A stretch of 32,224 nt of DNA, taken from contig DTYO01000281.1 in the NCBI GenBank assembly GCA_012961845.1, positions 1-32,224 of the forward strand, written 5' to 3'. Below, piece by piece: positions 6,789 to 15,153 of this stretch (within the stretch, counting starts at the first letter, position 1; each line of letters starts with the position of its first letter). Origin of the DNA: Thermodesulfobacteriaceae bacterium. GTDB lineage: Bacteria; Desulfobacterota; Dissulfuribacteria; Dissulfuribacterales; UBA3076. Position numbers and translations under genes: made by a program. The notes beneath the pieces were generated by a model. That model did no database searches and had not been told where the DNA came from. It saw only the letters and a program-made list of their open reading frames with translations.

Positions 6789-9749
6789 ATGGCCGCAGGA
6801 GACCGGATAAGAGAATATGTAAAGGCGCTCAAGAGGTCCCCTAGGATGGGAAGGCAGGTGGTATTCCACAGGGAGATTCCCGTCCGGCAGGCCAAGTTCG
6901 GAGATCTTGAAGCGCCGCTGGCAGAATGCGTTCAATCAATTATCCGGGCTTCGGGCATCTCGAGGCTGTATTCCCATCAGGCCGAGGCGGTAAACCTGAT
7001 CAGGTCGGGGCGGCACGTGGTGGTATCGACCCCGACTGCTAGCGGCAAGACCCTCATTTACAATCTTCCAGTTATTGAGCAGGCTCTGAACGATCCTTCG
7101 AGCCATGCCCTGTATCTTTTCCCCCTGAAGGCCCTGGCGCACGACCAGATGAAGACCCTTGGCAAGATGACTGCGGTGTTTCCCATGGAAGAGGCCCCGA
7201 CCTATGCCGCCTATGATGGAGACACCACTGCTTGGGAGAGGAAAAAAATCAGGGACATGCCGCCGAACATACTCCTTACCAACCCCGAGATGCTCCATCT
7301 CTCCCTCCTGGCCCATCATTCCGGGTGGAGCCGGTTCTGGAAGGGGCTTACCCACGTGGTGGTTGATGAGGTCCATACCTACAGGGGAGTCATGGGGTCG
7401 CACATGGCGTGGGTATTCAGAAGGCTGAAGAGGATCTGTGGAAAGTACGGGTCGGATCCTGTCTTCGTGTTCTGTTCGGCAACGGCTGGCAACCCGGGCG
7501 AGCTGACCTCTGAGCTTGCCGGAGTGGATGTGGATGTCGTGACCTCAAACGGAGCTCCGCAGGGCAGGAGGCATATTCTGTTTCTCAATCCTGATGAAGG
7601 CGCAGCCATGGCTGCCGTACAGCTGCTGAAGGCTGCCCTCCACCGCCGCCTCAGGACAATAGTCTATACACAGTCCAGGAAGATGACCGAGCTCGTGAGC
7701 ATTTGGACCTCCTGGCAGGCAAAGGATTTTTCAGACCGGATAGCCGCCTACAGGGCGGGCTTTCTGCCTGAAGAAAGGAGGACGATTGAAAAGAAGCTCT
7801 CAGATGGCACCCTTCTGGCGGTGATATCCACCAGCGCCCTGGAACTTGGGATCGATATAGGTGCTCTGGATCTGTGTATTTTGGTGGGATATCCGGGTAC
7901 GGTTGCAGCTACATGGCAGAGAGGCGGCAGGGTGGGGAGGGCTATGCAGGACTGCGCAGTGGTACTGGTGGCCCATGAGGACGCACTGGACCAGTATTTC
8001 ATGAGGAATCCCGACGATTTTTTGAAACGGCCGCCGGAGCCTGCCGTGATCAACCGCCACAATCCCGCAATCATGAAAAAGCACATACAGTGTGCCGCCT
8101 CGGAGACAGCCATCGGGACGGTGGAGCCGTGGCTGTCGGAAGGCCCGGTGGCCATGGCGGTATCGGAAATGGAATTTGAAGGTGCGCTGCTAAGGAGCAG
8201 AGAGGGCGACCGGCTCTTTTCTCCCAGAAAGATGCCTCACAGGCACGTGGACCTCCGGGGAACCGGAAGCCCTTTCCAGATCATAGACAGGACCTCCGGA
8301 AAGACTGTGGGCGATATAGATGGCATGAGAGCGTACCGGGAGACCCATCCAGGTGCTGTATATCTCCATCAGGGGATCCGTTACCTGGTGGACAGCCTGA
8401 ATCTGGAGATCCGGACAGTGGAAGTCTCTCCGGTAAAGACAGACTATTTTACAAGAGTGAGGGGCGCCAAGAGTACTGAGATAATGGAGGTGCTGGACAG
8501 AAGAACGGTATATGGAGCCGGGATGTGTTTTGGTACTCTCAGAATCCGTGATCAGGTGATCGGTTATGAAAGGAGGCACGTAAGGGGGCAGAGACTGCTC
8601 GGAAGGGTGCCGCTCGATCTTCCGCCCCAGGAGTTCGAGACACAGGGAATATGGGTGGAGATCCCTGATTCCGTGCAGAGAGCTGTAGAACATGCCAGGA
8701 TGCATTTTATGGGAGGCATACATGCCGTGGAGCATGCGGCCATCGGAATCCTCCCTCTCCTGGTGCTCACAGACAGGAATGATCTTGGCGGGATATCCAT
8801 ACCCTGTCACCCGCAGCTTGGAAAAGCGGCCGTGTTTGTCTATGACGGCATTCCTGGGGGGGTGGGGCTCAGCCGCATGGCCTATGAAAAGGGCGAGGAC
8901 CTGCTGAGACAGACTCTGTCGGCAGTGAGGGAATGCCGCTGTGAAGTGGGATGCCCGTCCTGCGTTCATTCACCCAAGTGTGGTTCGGGGAACAGGCCTA
9001 TAGACAAGGACGCCGCTGTCCATATCCTGGAGAGTATAGTTGATGGCAGCACTGGAAAGATGGTACGGTCGTCGGTCAGGGGGCGTTCGAGTGGCTCTGG
9101 AGATAGGACACAGGTGCCGGAGGAGGGGCGGAAGTGCCGGACGGAGACTCCGCCTGCAGGTTGGAGGCAGGATAAGGAAGACTGTGTTCACTTTGGCGTC
9201 TTTGATCTGGAGACTCAGCTTTCAGCACTAGAAGCCGGGGGCTGGCACAGGGCGGATCTCATGAAGATGAGCTGCGCCGTGGTGTATGACTCGGCCAATG
9301 ACGAATTCACGGAATACAGGGAGTCTGATATACAGGGCCTGCTGGATCACCTGGCCGGACTCGAGATGGTGGTCGGCTTCAACGTAAAACGATTCGACTA
9401 CAAGGTGCTCAGCGGATACAGCGGCATGGACTTCTGGAAGCTTCCCACCCTTGACCTGCTGGAAGATCTCCACAGGCAACTCGGTTACAGGCTGTCACTG
9501 GATCACCTGGCCAGGGTGACTCTGGGCATGTCAAAGAGCGCTGACGGCCTCCAGGCCCTGAAATGGTGGCGAGAGGGAAAGATACTGGAGATTATCGAAT
9601 ATTGCAGGCATGACGTGGAGATAACCAGGGAACTCTTTCTTTTTGGATGCAGAAACGGTTATCTGCTGTTCAGAAACAAGGCCGGACAGGATGTCCGTGT
9701 CCCTGTGAACTGGAGGGAAAAAATTACATGCGGGTCAGGAGGCTCCTGA
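6789..9749 (+). CDS. MrfA (YprA)-like superfamily 2 helicase fused to an MrfB (YprB)-like DEDD exonuclease
   Basis: The 986-aa protein joins two enzymes. Residues 1 to about 770 form a DEAD/DEAH helicase: Walker A TPTASGKT (K87), DEVH box (D193-H196), motif III FCSATAGNP, and the C-lobe motifs STSALELGIDIG and QRGGRVGR. Then comes a DUF1998-type metal-binding region with cysteines C716, C718, C722 and C725. This is the layout of Bacillus YprA/MrfA. After a charged linker (about 770-800) follows an RNase H-fold 3'-5' exonuclease: FDLET (D806, E808), VGFNVKRFDY (N865, D870) and YCRHD (Y938, D942). That is the type of YprB/MrfB, encoded next to yprA in Bacillus. MrfA and MrfB act in repair of mitomycin C damage, so the fusion suggests a single-chain repair enzyme. 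A stop codon just upstream fixes 6789 as the earliest start. Confidence 0.88.
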   Translation: MAAGDRIREYVKALKRSPRMGRQVVFHREIPVRQAKFGDLEAPLAECVQSIIRASGISRLYSHQAEAVNLIRSGRHVVVSTPTASGKTLIYNLPVIEQALNDPSSHALYLFPLKALAHDQMKTLGKMTAVFPMEEAPTYAAYDGDTTAWERKKIRDMPPNILLTNPEMLHLSLLAHHSGWSRFWKGLTHVVVDEVHTYRGVMGSHMAWVFRRLKRICGKYGSDPVFVFCSATAGNPGELTSELAGVDVDVVTSNGAPQGRRHILFLNPDEGAAMAAVQLLKAALHRRLRTIVYTQSRKMTELVSIWTSWQAKDFSDRIAAYRAGFLPEERRTIEKKLSDGTLLAVISTSALELGIDIGALDLCILVGYPGTVAATWQRGGRVGRAMQDCAVVLVAHEDALDQYFMRNPDDFLKRPPEPAVINRHNPAIMKKHIQCAASETAIGTVEPWLSEGPVAMAVSEMEFEGALLRSREGDRLFSPRKMPHRHVDLRGTGSPFQIIDRTSGKTVGDIDGMRAYRETHPGAVYLHQGIRYLVDSLNLEIRTVEVSPVKTDYFTRVRGAKSTEIMEVLDRRTVYGAGMCFGTLRIRDQVIGYERRHVRGQRLLGRVPLDLPPQEFETQGIWVEIPDSVQRAVEHARMHFMGGIHAVEHAAIGILPLLVLTDRNDLGGISIPCHPQLGKAAVFVYDGIPGGVGLSRMAYEKGEDLLRQTLSAVRECRCEVGCPSCVHSPKCGSGNRPIDKDAAVHILESIVDGSTGKMVRSSVRGRSSGSGDRTQVPEEGRKCRTETPPAGWRQDKEDCVHFGVFDLETQLSALEAGGWHRADLMKMSCAVVYDSANDEFTEYRESDIQGLLDHLAGLEMVVGFNVKRFDYKVLSGYSGMDFWKLPTLDLLEDLHRQLGYRLSLDHLARVTLGMSKSADGLQALKWWREGKILEIIEYCRHDVEITRELFLFGCRNGYLLFRNKAGQDVRVPVNWREKITCGSGGS

Positions 9750-10638
9750 TCCTCCCCACGAGGAGCCTCCACGGATGAAACGTTACCGGGATAAGTCTTT
9801 TCGGAATTCTGAATCCTGCTACCTCCAATTGTTTCGGGCGATCCAGCGTGAATCGCAGCTCTTCAAGAAAGGAGCCGGGAAGCATCCTCTTCCGGGATTC
9901 GGACCAGAGAGGGACCTGTTCCGGCTTCAGGCCGAGGATGGAATAGACTGCGGTGTCCAGTGCCGCCGGACTTTCCGAAGCCCCCATGACCTGCATGGGG
10001 AACGGATCTCCTGTCCGGGGGCCGGTCCTATCCATGGCTGTAACGGCATCTACAACGCAGAATTGTCTGGGCAGGAATTGATGGATTTCCAGTATCAGAC
10101 TCTCGAACATGTTCGATACATCGCCGTACCTGCAGTGGGAAAGTGCCTTTCTGAATCCGCTGATACAGCCGAAAAGATTCTTGACTGCACAAGTGATCCT
10201 CATCTGGCTGTGCGCCTTCAGCTTCGGGATGTTGATTATCAGGTCCGCTTCCATGGCGTGCCTGGAGATGCCAGCCCTGATCCTGCATGGAAGAACGACA
10301 GGCACTGGACTTCCAAGCGTGATGATCTTTACGGGCAGCCCTCTGAGAGTAGTTTCAAGCCCGATGGTGGAGGCTACTTTCCGGGTGGTGCCGAATGCCG
10401 GTGAATCCCCCACGGTTACAATGGCCCCTGATTCCAGCAGGTATTCACAGACTCCTCTCACTATCTCGGGATGCGTTGTAGCCAGGCAGTTGCCGGGAAC
10501 GACCAGATTCGGTTTCACAAGGACCCTTGCCGTTTTCCCCACATTGAATTCCAGAGATTCAAAGAGGTGTCTCACAGTCTGTCTTACCTGGGGTCTGTGA
10601 TAGGCCGGGACCTTGCACAGGGCTACCGAAATTTTCAT
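9724..10638 (-). CDS. DUF362 family protein
   Basis: The 304-aa protein belongs to the DUF362 family, whose biochemical role is unsettled. Typical landmarks are VLVKPNLV near residue 40, the VGDSPAFGTT turn, and DLIINIPKLKAHSQMRITCAVKNLFGC in the middle. Many DUF362 proteins end in a 2x[4Fe-4S] ferredoxin domain; this one has no CxxCxxC motif, so it is the short form. It lies 43 bp downstream of murJ on the same strand and is probably the last gene of the cysKS-murJ operon. Its 3' end overlaps the convergent helicase gene by 26 bp. The start has AAGGG a few bases upstream. Family assignment is firm; function is unknown. Confidence 0.85.
   Translation of the reverse strand: MKISVALCKVPAYHRPQVRQTVRHLFESLEFNVGKTARVLVKPNLVVPGNCLATTHPEIVRGVCEYLLESGAIVTVGDSPAFGTTRKVASTIGLETTLRGLPVKIITLGSPVPVVLPCRIRAGISRHAMEADLIINIPKLKAHSQMRITCAVKNLFGCISGFRKALSHCRYGDVSNMFESLILEIHQFLPRQFCVVDAVTAMDRTGPRTGDPFPMQVMGASESPAALDTAVYSILGLKPEQVPLWSESRKRMLPGSFLEELRFTLDRPKQLEVAGFRIPKRLIPVTFHPWRLLVGRIRSLLTRM
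9738..9770. terminator. inverted repeat at the junction of two convergent genes
   Basis: GGAGGCTCCT at 9738-9747 and AGGAGCCTCC at 9761-9770 form a perfect 10-bp stem with a 13-base loop. It spans the stop codon of the helicase-exonuclease gene and lies inside the 3' end of the facing DUF362 gene. There is no U-tract on either side, so it is not a classical intrinsic terminator. It could still stall or protect the two convergent transcripts. Confidence 0.4.
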
Positions 10639-10681
10639 TACCCTTCTAATAGTATCCTGATACGGCCCGGCAGTACAGGTT

Positions 10682-12313
10682 TTATCGGTCGAAGATCCTT
10701 TGTTTGATTTTATCTGACACCTCCCTGAGTTCCGGTATCCCCATCATGAAGGCGGTCAGGCCGTAACAGGCCATACCTGTCAGTATTGTAACCAAGACCT
10801 TGACTAGCTGGCCTAAAGGAGACGGGCTCTTCCCGAAAAGGCCGCTTATCCACCAGACCGCCGCACCCATCAGGCCTGATGCGGCCAAGATCTTTGCCAG
10901 AGAAAAGAACAGCCTTACTGCAGGAAATCCGCCCAACTTCCTGTAAAGAATTGCGGCAAGGAGAAGGAAATTGAGAATTATGCTCAAGGATGTGGAAAGC
11001 GCGATGGCCCTGTGCTGCAACAGCTTGATGGTTGCGAGAATTATACATATATTGGCGGCAACGGCAATAAAACTTCCTATGACAGGTATCCTAGTGTCAT
11101 CAAGCGCATAATAGACGGGCACGATGATTTTTACTGCAGAATATGCTAGCAGGCCTATGGAATAAAATTTCAGTGCCTGTGCAGTCATGAAGGTATCATA
11201 AGGAGAAAATCGGCCATGCTGATAGATCAGTCCGATCACTGGTTCCGCCAGCACCCAGAGACCGACCGCCGCCGGCGTGGTGAGCGCGAATGCCAGGGTA
11301 AGTGACGAGACGAGGGTTTCTCCTAGGATGGCTGAATTCCTGAGGGCGGCCTGGCGGGCGATTACGGGCAGAGTGGCCACTGACAGGGCTACACCGAAAA
11401 GGCCTATGGGAAATTGCATGAGTCTGAACGAGTAGTTGAGCCAGGCGACACTCCCTTCAGCACATCGGGAGGCAAAATTCGTGTTTATGAAGATATTTAT
11501 CTGTGTGGCGGAAAGACCGATTATTGCCGGGACTATCAGGCGTCCTATCCGCCGCAGACCGGGACACCTTAGATCTATCCTGAAGCCCGGTCTGAAGCCC
11601 TGCCGCAGCACAAGGGGAAGCTGAATCCCGAGCTGGGCCAGTCCGCCGAGGAGGGTTCCGACGGCCATTCCGAATATGGCAGGCAGCCCCCATCCGGGGA
11701 GCAGGAGGGCCAGTCCGCCTCCTATTGTGATGGAAGCCAGATTGAAACAGCTGGATGCAAAAGACGGAATAAAAAAATATCCCCTGGTGTTGAGTATGCC
11801 CATGAACAGGGCGGAAACAGAAATGAACAGGAGAAAGGGAAACATTATTATGGTCAGTTCCTTGGTGAGAAGGACTTTGCCTGGAATGTCCGCAAAATCC
11901 GGCGCAAGCAGGGTGACCAGCCGGCCTGCTGAGACCATCCCGATGATCACGATGATCGAAACCGTAACAGTCAGTACAGCAAGCACGTTGCTTACCAGCC
12001 GAAGCGTGTCTTCCCTGGACCTTTTCTGTTCGTATTCTGTAAAGACCGAGACAAACGCTGCGCTCAGTGCGCCTTCTGCAAACAGGTCTCTCAGGAGATT
12101 GGGAATGCGGTAAGCTACAACGAAGGCGTCCATGGCGGTTCCTGCACCGAAGAGACCTGCCAGGACCTGCTCTCTCAGAAGACCCAGGATACGCGAAAAG
12201 AATACGGCTATGCTCACGGATCCGGCGGATCTGGCAAGGCCGGCGGATGAGCCCGCCTTTTCTCCGGGTATGGACCGGCTTTTCCGGCTCAATTTGTCCT
12301 TATGATTCTCCAC
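10682..12313 (-). CDS. murJ: lipid II flippase MurJ (MviN)
   Basis: The 543-aa integral membrane protein is a MurJ/MviN flippase of the MOP superfamily, which moves the peptidoglycan precursor lipid II across the inner membrane. The N-terminal signature is clear: SVSIAVFFSRILGLLREQVL, then GTAMDAFVVAYRIPNLLRDLFAEGALSAAFV. About 14 hydrophobic segments follow, as expected. The start codon is GTG at 12313, 25 bp inside the end of the upstream cysKS gene, which points to translational coupling. The N-terminus is longer than usual before the first membrane segment (about 30 polar residues), so a later internal start cannot be excluded. The DUF362 gene follows 43 bp downstream. Confidence 0.95.
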   Translation of the reverse strand: MENHKDKLSRKSRSIPGEKAGSSAGLARSAGSVSIAVFFSRILGLLREQVLAGLFGAGTAMDAFVVAYRIPNLLRDLFAEGALSAAFVSVFTEYEQKRSREDTLRLVSNVLAVLTVTVSIIVIIGMVSAGRLVTLLAPDFADIPGKVLLTKELTIIMFPFLLFISVSALFMGILNTRGYFFIPSFASSCFNLASITIGGGLALLLPGWGLPAIFGMAVGTLLGGLAQLGIQLPLVLRQGFRPGFRIDLRCPGLRRIGRLIVPAIIGLSATQINIFINTNFASRCAEGSVAWLNYSFRLMQFPIGLFGVALSVATLPVIARQAALRNSAILGETLVSSLTLAFALTTPAAVGLWVLAEPVIGLIYQHGRFSPYDTFMTAQALKFYSIGLLAYSAVKIIVPVYYALDDTRIPVIGSFIAVAANICIILATIKLLQHRAIALSTSLSIILNFLLLAAILYRKLGGFPAVRLFFSLAKILAASGLMGAAVWWISGLFGKSPSPLGQLVKVLVTILTGMACYGLTAFMMGIPELREVSDKIKQRIFDR

Positions 12314-14655
12314 CTTGCACCAGAAGGGGTATCCATGACCTCTACCCCTGATTCGAGGAGCTTCCTGCGTATCCGGTCTGCCCGGTCCCAGTCACCAGAC
12401 TTCCTGGCCTCCTCCCTGTCACGGATCAGCTCCTGGAGCTCCAGTGAAAGTTCGGCTCCTGCGGCCGGTATGTGAATACATGCGAGAACGCGGTCTGCTT
12501 CTCTCAGAGTGTCCAGGATTCTGGCGGCATCTTCAGGCGGAAGCCTGCCCTCGGAAATGACAGGATTTATCTGACGAACAAGACTGAATATGGCGCCCAG
12601 GGCCCTTGAAATGTTGAGGTCGTCATTGATGGCAGAGAAAAATTCATCCTGCATCCTGAGAGCCGCTTCCTCCAGGTCGTGTACAGCTTTCATGGGAGCG
12701 TCCGTGCCGGAGGTGACGGCATGGAGATCGGCCGCAAACTGGTCGAGCCTGGCAAGCGCTTTGACAGATTCTTCCAGATGTTCATACGAGAAGTTGAGAG
12801 GTTTTCTGTAATGGGTCCGCAAAATGAAAAACCTCACCTGCCTGCCTGTAAAACCCTTTTGTTCAAGGTCTCTCAGGCTTACCACATTGCCGGAGGACCG
12901 GGACATCTTGCTTCCGTCCACCATGACAAGCTCACTGTGGATCCAGGTACGGGCCAGGTGGTTTCCTGTCAGAGCGGCTGCCATTGCGATTTCATTTTCG
13001 TGATGCGGGAATATAAGGTCGCAGCCGCTGGTGTGTATGTCAAAGAATTCACCCAGGTACTTCATTGCCATGGCAACACATTCTATGTGCCATCCCGGCC
13101 TGACCCTGCCCCACTCGGTATCGAATCCAAGGCCCTTCTTGAGTTCATCCAGTGTAACCCGCTTGAACAGGGTGAAATCCACCGGACTGTCCTTGTCATA
13201 ATCGTCCAGGTCAACGGTTCGGCCGATGTCTATGCCGGACAGGTCCACCCGTGACAGGCGTCCGTAGGAAGGCAGTTTGGATATGTCGAAATATACGGAG
13301 CCGTGCTTTACGTATGCATATCCTGAGGCGACCAGCTTTTCGGCCATTTCTATCATGGCGTCCACATGTTCACTGGCCCTCGGATAGCACGATGCCGGCA
13401 TGACGTTGAGGGATGATACGTCTTCGAGAAAGGCCCGGGCATAATAATCAGTCAATTCACCGATGTCTCGTCCCATGGCTGAAGCAGCCCTGATGGTCTT
13501 GTCGTCCAGGTCGGTGATGTTCATCACATGAGTGCACTCATAACCCTGATATTCCAGGGTGCGTCGGAGCAGGTCGGCAACCACCACCCGTCTGCAGAGA
13601 CCGAGATGTGCATATTCATATGCAGTGGGGCCGCACGAATATATGCCCGCCTTTTCAGGATGGATTGGTTCAAAGACTTCTTTCTTGTGCGTAAAGGTGT
13701 TGGTGAGCCTCAGGACTGCGGAGTTTTTTTCCTCTTCGGTTTCATGGTCGGCAAAAAGACTTGTGCTCAGGTAGCGTTCCCCACCGTCGGGAAAGATTAC
13801 CACTATTACCCCCTGTCCGAGGCGTGTCGCCTCTCTGACGGCCGACACCATTGCCGCACCGGAACTCATGCCTACAAAAAGGCCTTCCTCCCTGGCGAGC
13901 CTCCGGGTCATTTCAAAGGCCTCGTCATCGTGAACATTGACGATTTCGTCTGGGACGTGCTTGTCGAATATTCCAGGCCTGTATGATTCCTTCATATTCT
14001 TCAGGCCCTGGATACTGTGGCCTAGATACGGTTCAACGCCGATTATGCGGACTCCGGGAGCCAGCTCGCGGAATCGCTTGGTCAAACCCATCAGGGTGCC
14101 GGTGGTGCCCATGGTGGCCAGGATGGAGTCTACCCTGCCTCCGGTCTGTTCCCAGATTTCCATGGCGGTTCCCTGGTAATGGGCCTTCCAGTTGTCAGGA
14201 TTGTTGAACTGGTCGATGGCGCAGTATCTGTCAGGATGTTCTAGGGCAAGCTGGTAAACCGCCTCTATGGCCCCGTCCGTTCCCTTGCGGGCAGGGGTCA
14301 GCAGTATGTCTGCGCCGAAGGCGCGCATGATCTGTCTTCTTTCCAGACTTGCGGCTTCACTCATGGCTATCAGGCAGCGGTATCCCTTCACCGCTGCCAC
14401 CATGGCCAGTCCGATTCCGGTATTGCCGCTGCTTGCCTCCAGGATTATCCTGCCCCTGGTCAAATCGCCTCTCTGCTCTGCTCCCTCTATCATGGAAAGA
14501 GCGATCCTGTCCTTGATGGATCCACCTGGGTTGAAACACTCCATCTTGGCCAAGATGGTAACCCCCTGACATGGATTGAGCCGGTTGATTTTGATAAGAG
14601 GAGTGCGGCCTATGGCCTCCAGTATATTGGCTGCAATCGATAATTTCTCAGGCAT
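12289..14655 (-). CDS. fused cysteine synthase / cysteinyl-tRNA synthetase
   Basis: From the ATG at 14655 the protein is 788 aa. Residues 1 to about 305 are a CysK/CysM-type O-acetylserine sulfhydrylase: PLP lysine in GGSIKDR (K48), SSGNTG, the phosphate loop GTTGT, and FPDGGERY. Residues from about 313 are a complete class I cysteinyl-tRNA synthetase: zinc ligands by position C341, C526, H551, E555; KMSRS at 583-587; and the C-terminal REEARKSGDWDRADRIRRKL anticodon-binding segment. One chain could therefore make cysteine and charge it onto tRNA-Cys. The HIGH motif reads HLGL (350-353), so the second histidine is lost. The open frame extends upstream to 14742, but homology to CysK begins at MPEKL. 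It overlaps murJ by 25 bp. Confidence 0.93.
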   Translation of the reverse strand: MPEKLSIAANILEAIGRTPLIKINRLNPCQGVTILAKMECFNPGGSIKDRIALSMIEGAEQRGDLTRGRIILEASSGNTGIGLAMVAAVKGYRCLIAMSEAASLERRQIMRAFGADILLTPARKGTDGAIEAVYQLALEHPDRYCAIDQFNNPDNWKAHYQGTAMEIWEQTGGRVDSILATMGTTGTLMGLTKRFRELAPGVRIIGVEPYLGHSIQGLKNMKESYRPGIFDKHVPDEIVNVHDDEAFEMTRRLAREEGLFVGMSSGAAMVSAVREATRLGQGVIVVIFPDGGERYLSTSLFADHETEEEKNSAVLRLTNTFTHKKEVFEPIHPEKAGIYSCGPTAYEYAHLGLCRRVVVADLLRRTLEYQGYECTHVMNITDLDDKTIRAASAMGRDIGELTDYYARAFLEDVSSLNVMPASCYPRASEHVDAMIEMAEKLVASGYAYVKHGSVYFDISKLPSYGRLSRVDLSGIDIGRTVDLDDYDKDSPVDFTLFKRVTLDELKKGLGFDTEWGRVRPGWHIECVAMAMKYLGEFFDIHTSGCDLIFPHHENEIAMAAALTGNHLARTWIHSELVMVDGSKMSRSSGNVVSLRDLEQKGFTGRQVRFFILRTHYRKPLNFSYEHLEESVKALARLDQFAADLHAVTSGTDAPMKAVHDLEEAALRMQDEFFSAINDDLNISRALGAIFSLVRQINPVISEGRLPPEDAARILDTLREADRVLACIHIPAAGAELSLELQELIRDREEARKSGDWDRADRIRRKLLESGVEVMDTPSGARWRIIRTN

Positions 14656-15011
14656 GGCCCTTTTGTTCCGGTAGCGTGTGCTTTTTTTCAGGATGATTGA
14701 TTGATACCTGCCCAACATAAAGACAGTGGCATTTCTTGACAAGAGCCATTTGGTTGATCACAGTATAGACGGGCATATGACACAGCTCGAAATCGTACCT
14801 CCGGCAGACCGGCCTTCACAGGGCAATGCATCTGCAGTGGTGGCTCCGGGCGGTCAGGAGTTCTGCAGCACCAAGCGAAGGCTTGCAGCTCAGGAGGTCG
14901 TGTTGAATTAAATTCAGAGAATAATTCCGTGAACAGTTAATTGACGGGCCGGGTACCGGATCGACTTCGGGGTCGTGTAAGTCTGACGAACTTTGAGCCC
15001 GGACAGCGTGA
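14656..15011. other. intergenic region upstream of cysKS and glgA-like gene
   Basis: These 356 bp separate the divergent cysKS and glgA-like genes; a MITE-2 copy occupies the rest of the gap up to 15153. A plus-strand frame at 14726-14911 and minus-strand frames here have no RBS or family resemblance and look like chance. At about 14932-14950 the sequence GAATAATTCCGTGAACAG loosely resembles a MITE-1 end, too weak to call. I see no RNA gene. Confidence 0.35.
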
Positions 15012-15153
15012 GGCACCTTCGAGGATGTCCTGATGGCCTGTAACTGTGTTGCACACAGGAAATAATCCTCGAAGAAATATCACTCACATGCCTGTGGTTA
15101 TTTTTGTTGTGCGCTTTGTTCCGGAACAAGATTCCTGATTATTAGTGGTGTCC
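15012..15153. mobile_element. MITE-2 copy A (about 142 bp) abutting the glgA-like gene
   Basis: The segment is homologous to 25076-25214 (inverted) and about 32019-32154. Shared blocks, left to right, are TAACTGTGTTGCAC, AATCCTCGA, ATATCACT, GGTTATTTTT, GCGCTTTGTTCCGGAACAA and CCTGATTATTAG. The right end GGTGTCC (to 15153) agrees with the copy B terminus GGTGTCC, and the left end starts at GGCACC (15012), which is more diverged. The palindrome TTGTTCCGGAACAA is at 15117-15130. The ATG at 15154 of the next gene follows with no gap. No target duplication is obvious. Confidence 0.7.

Noticed and set aside
6638..6844. Small plus-strand ORF upstream of the helicase gene
   Set aside because: It overlaps the helicase start in another frame, has no RBS and no family resemblance.
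14726..14911. Small plus-strand ORF between cysKS and the glgA-like gene
   Set aside because: It overlaps the upstream extension of the cysKS frame, has no RBS and no recognisable domain.
14932..14950. GAATAATTCCGTGAACAG, resembling a MITE-1 left end
   Set aside because: Only about 11 of 19 bases agree and no matching right end was found.
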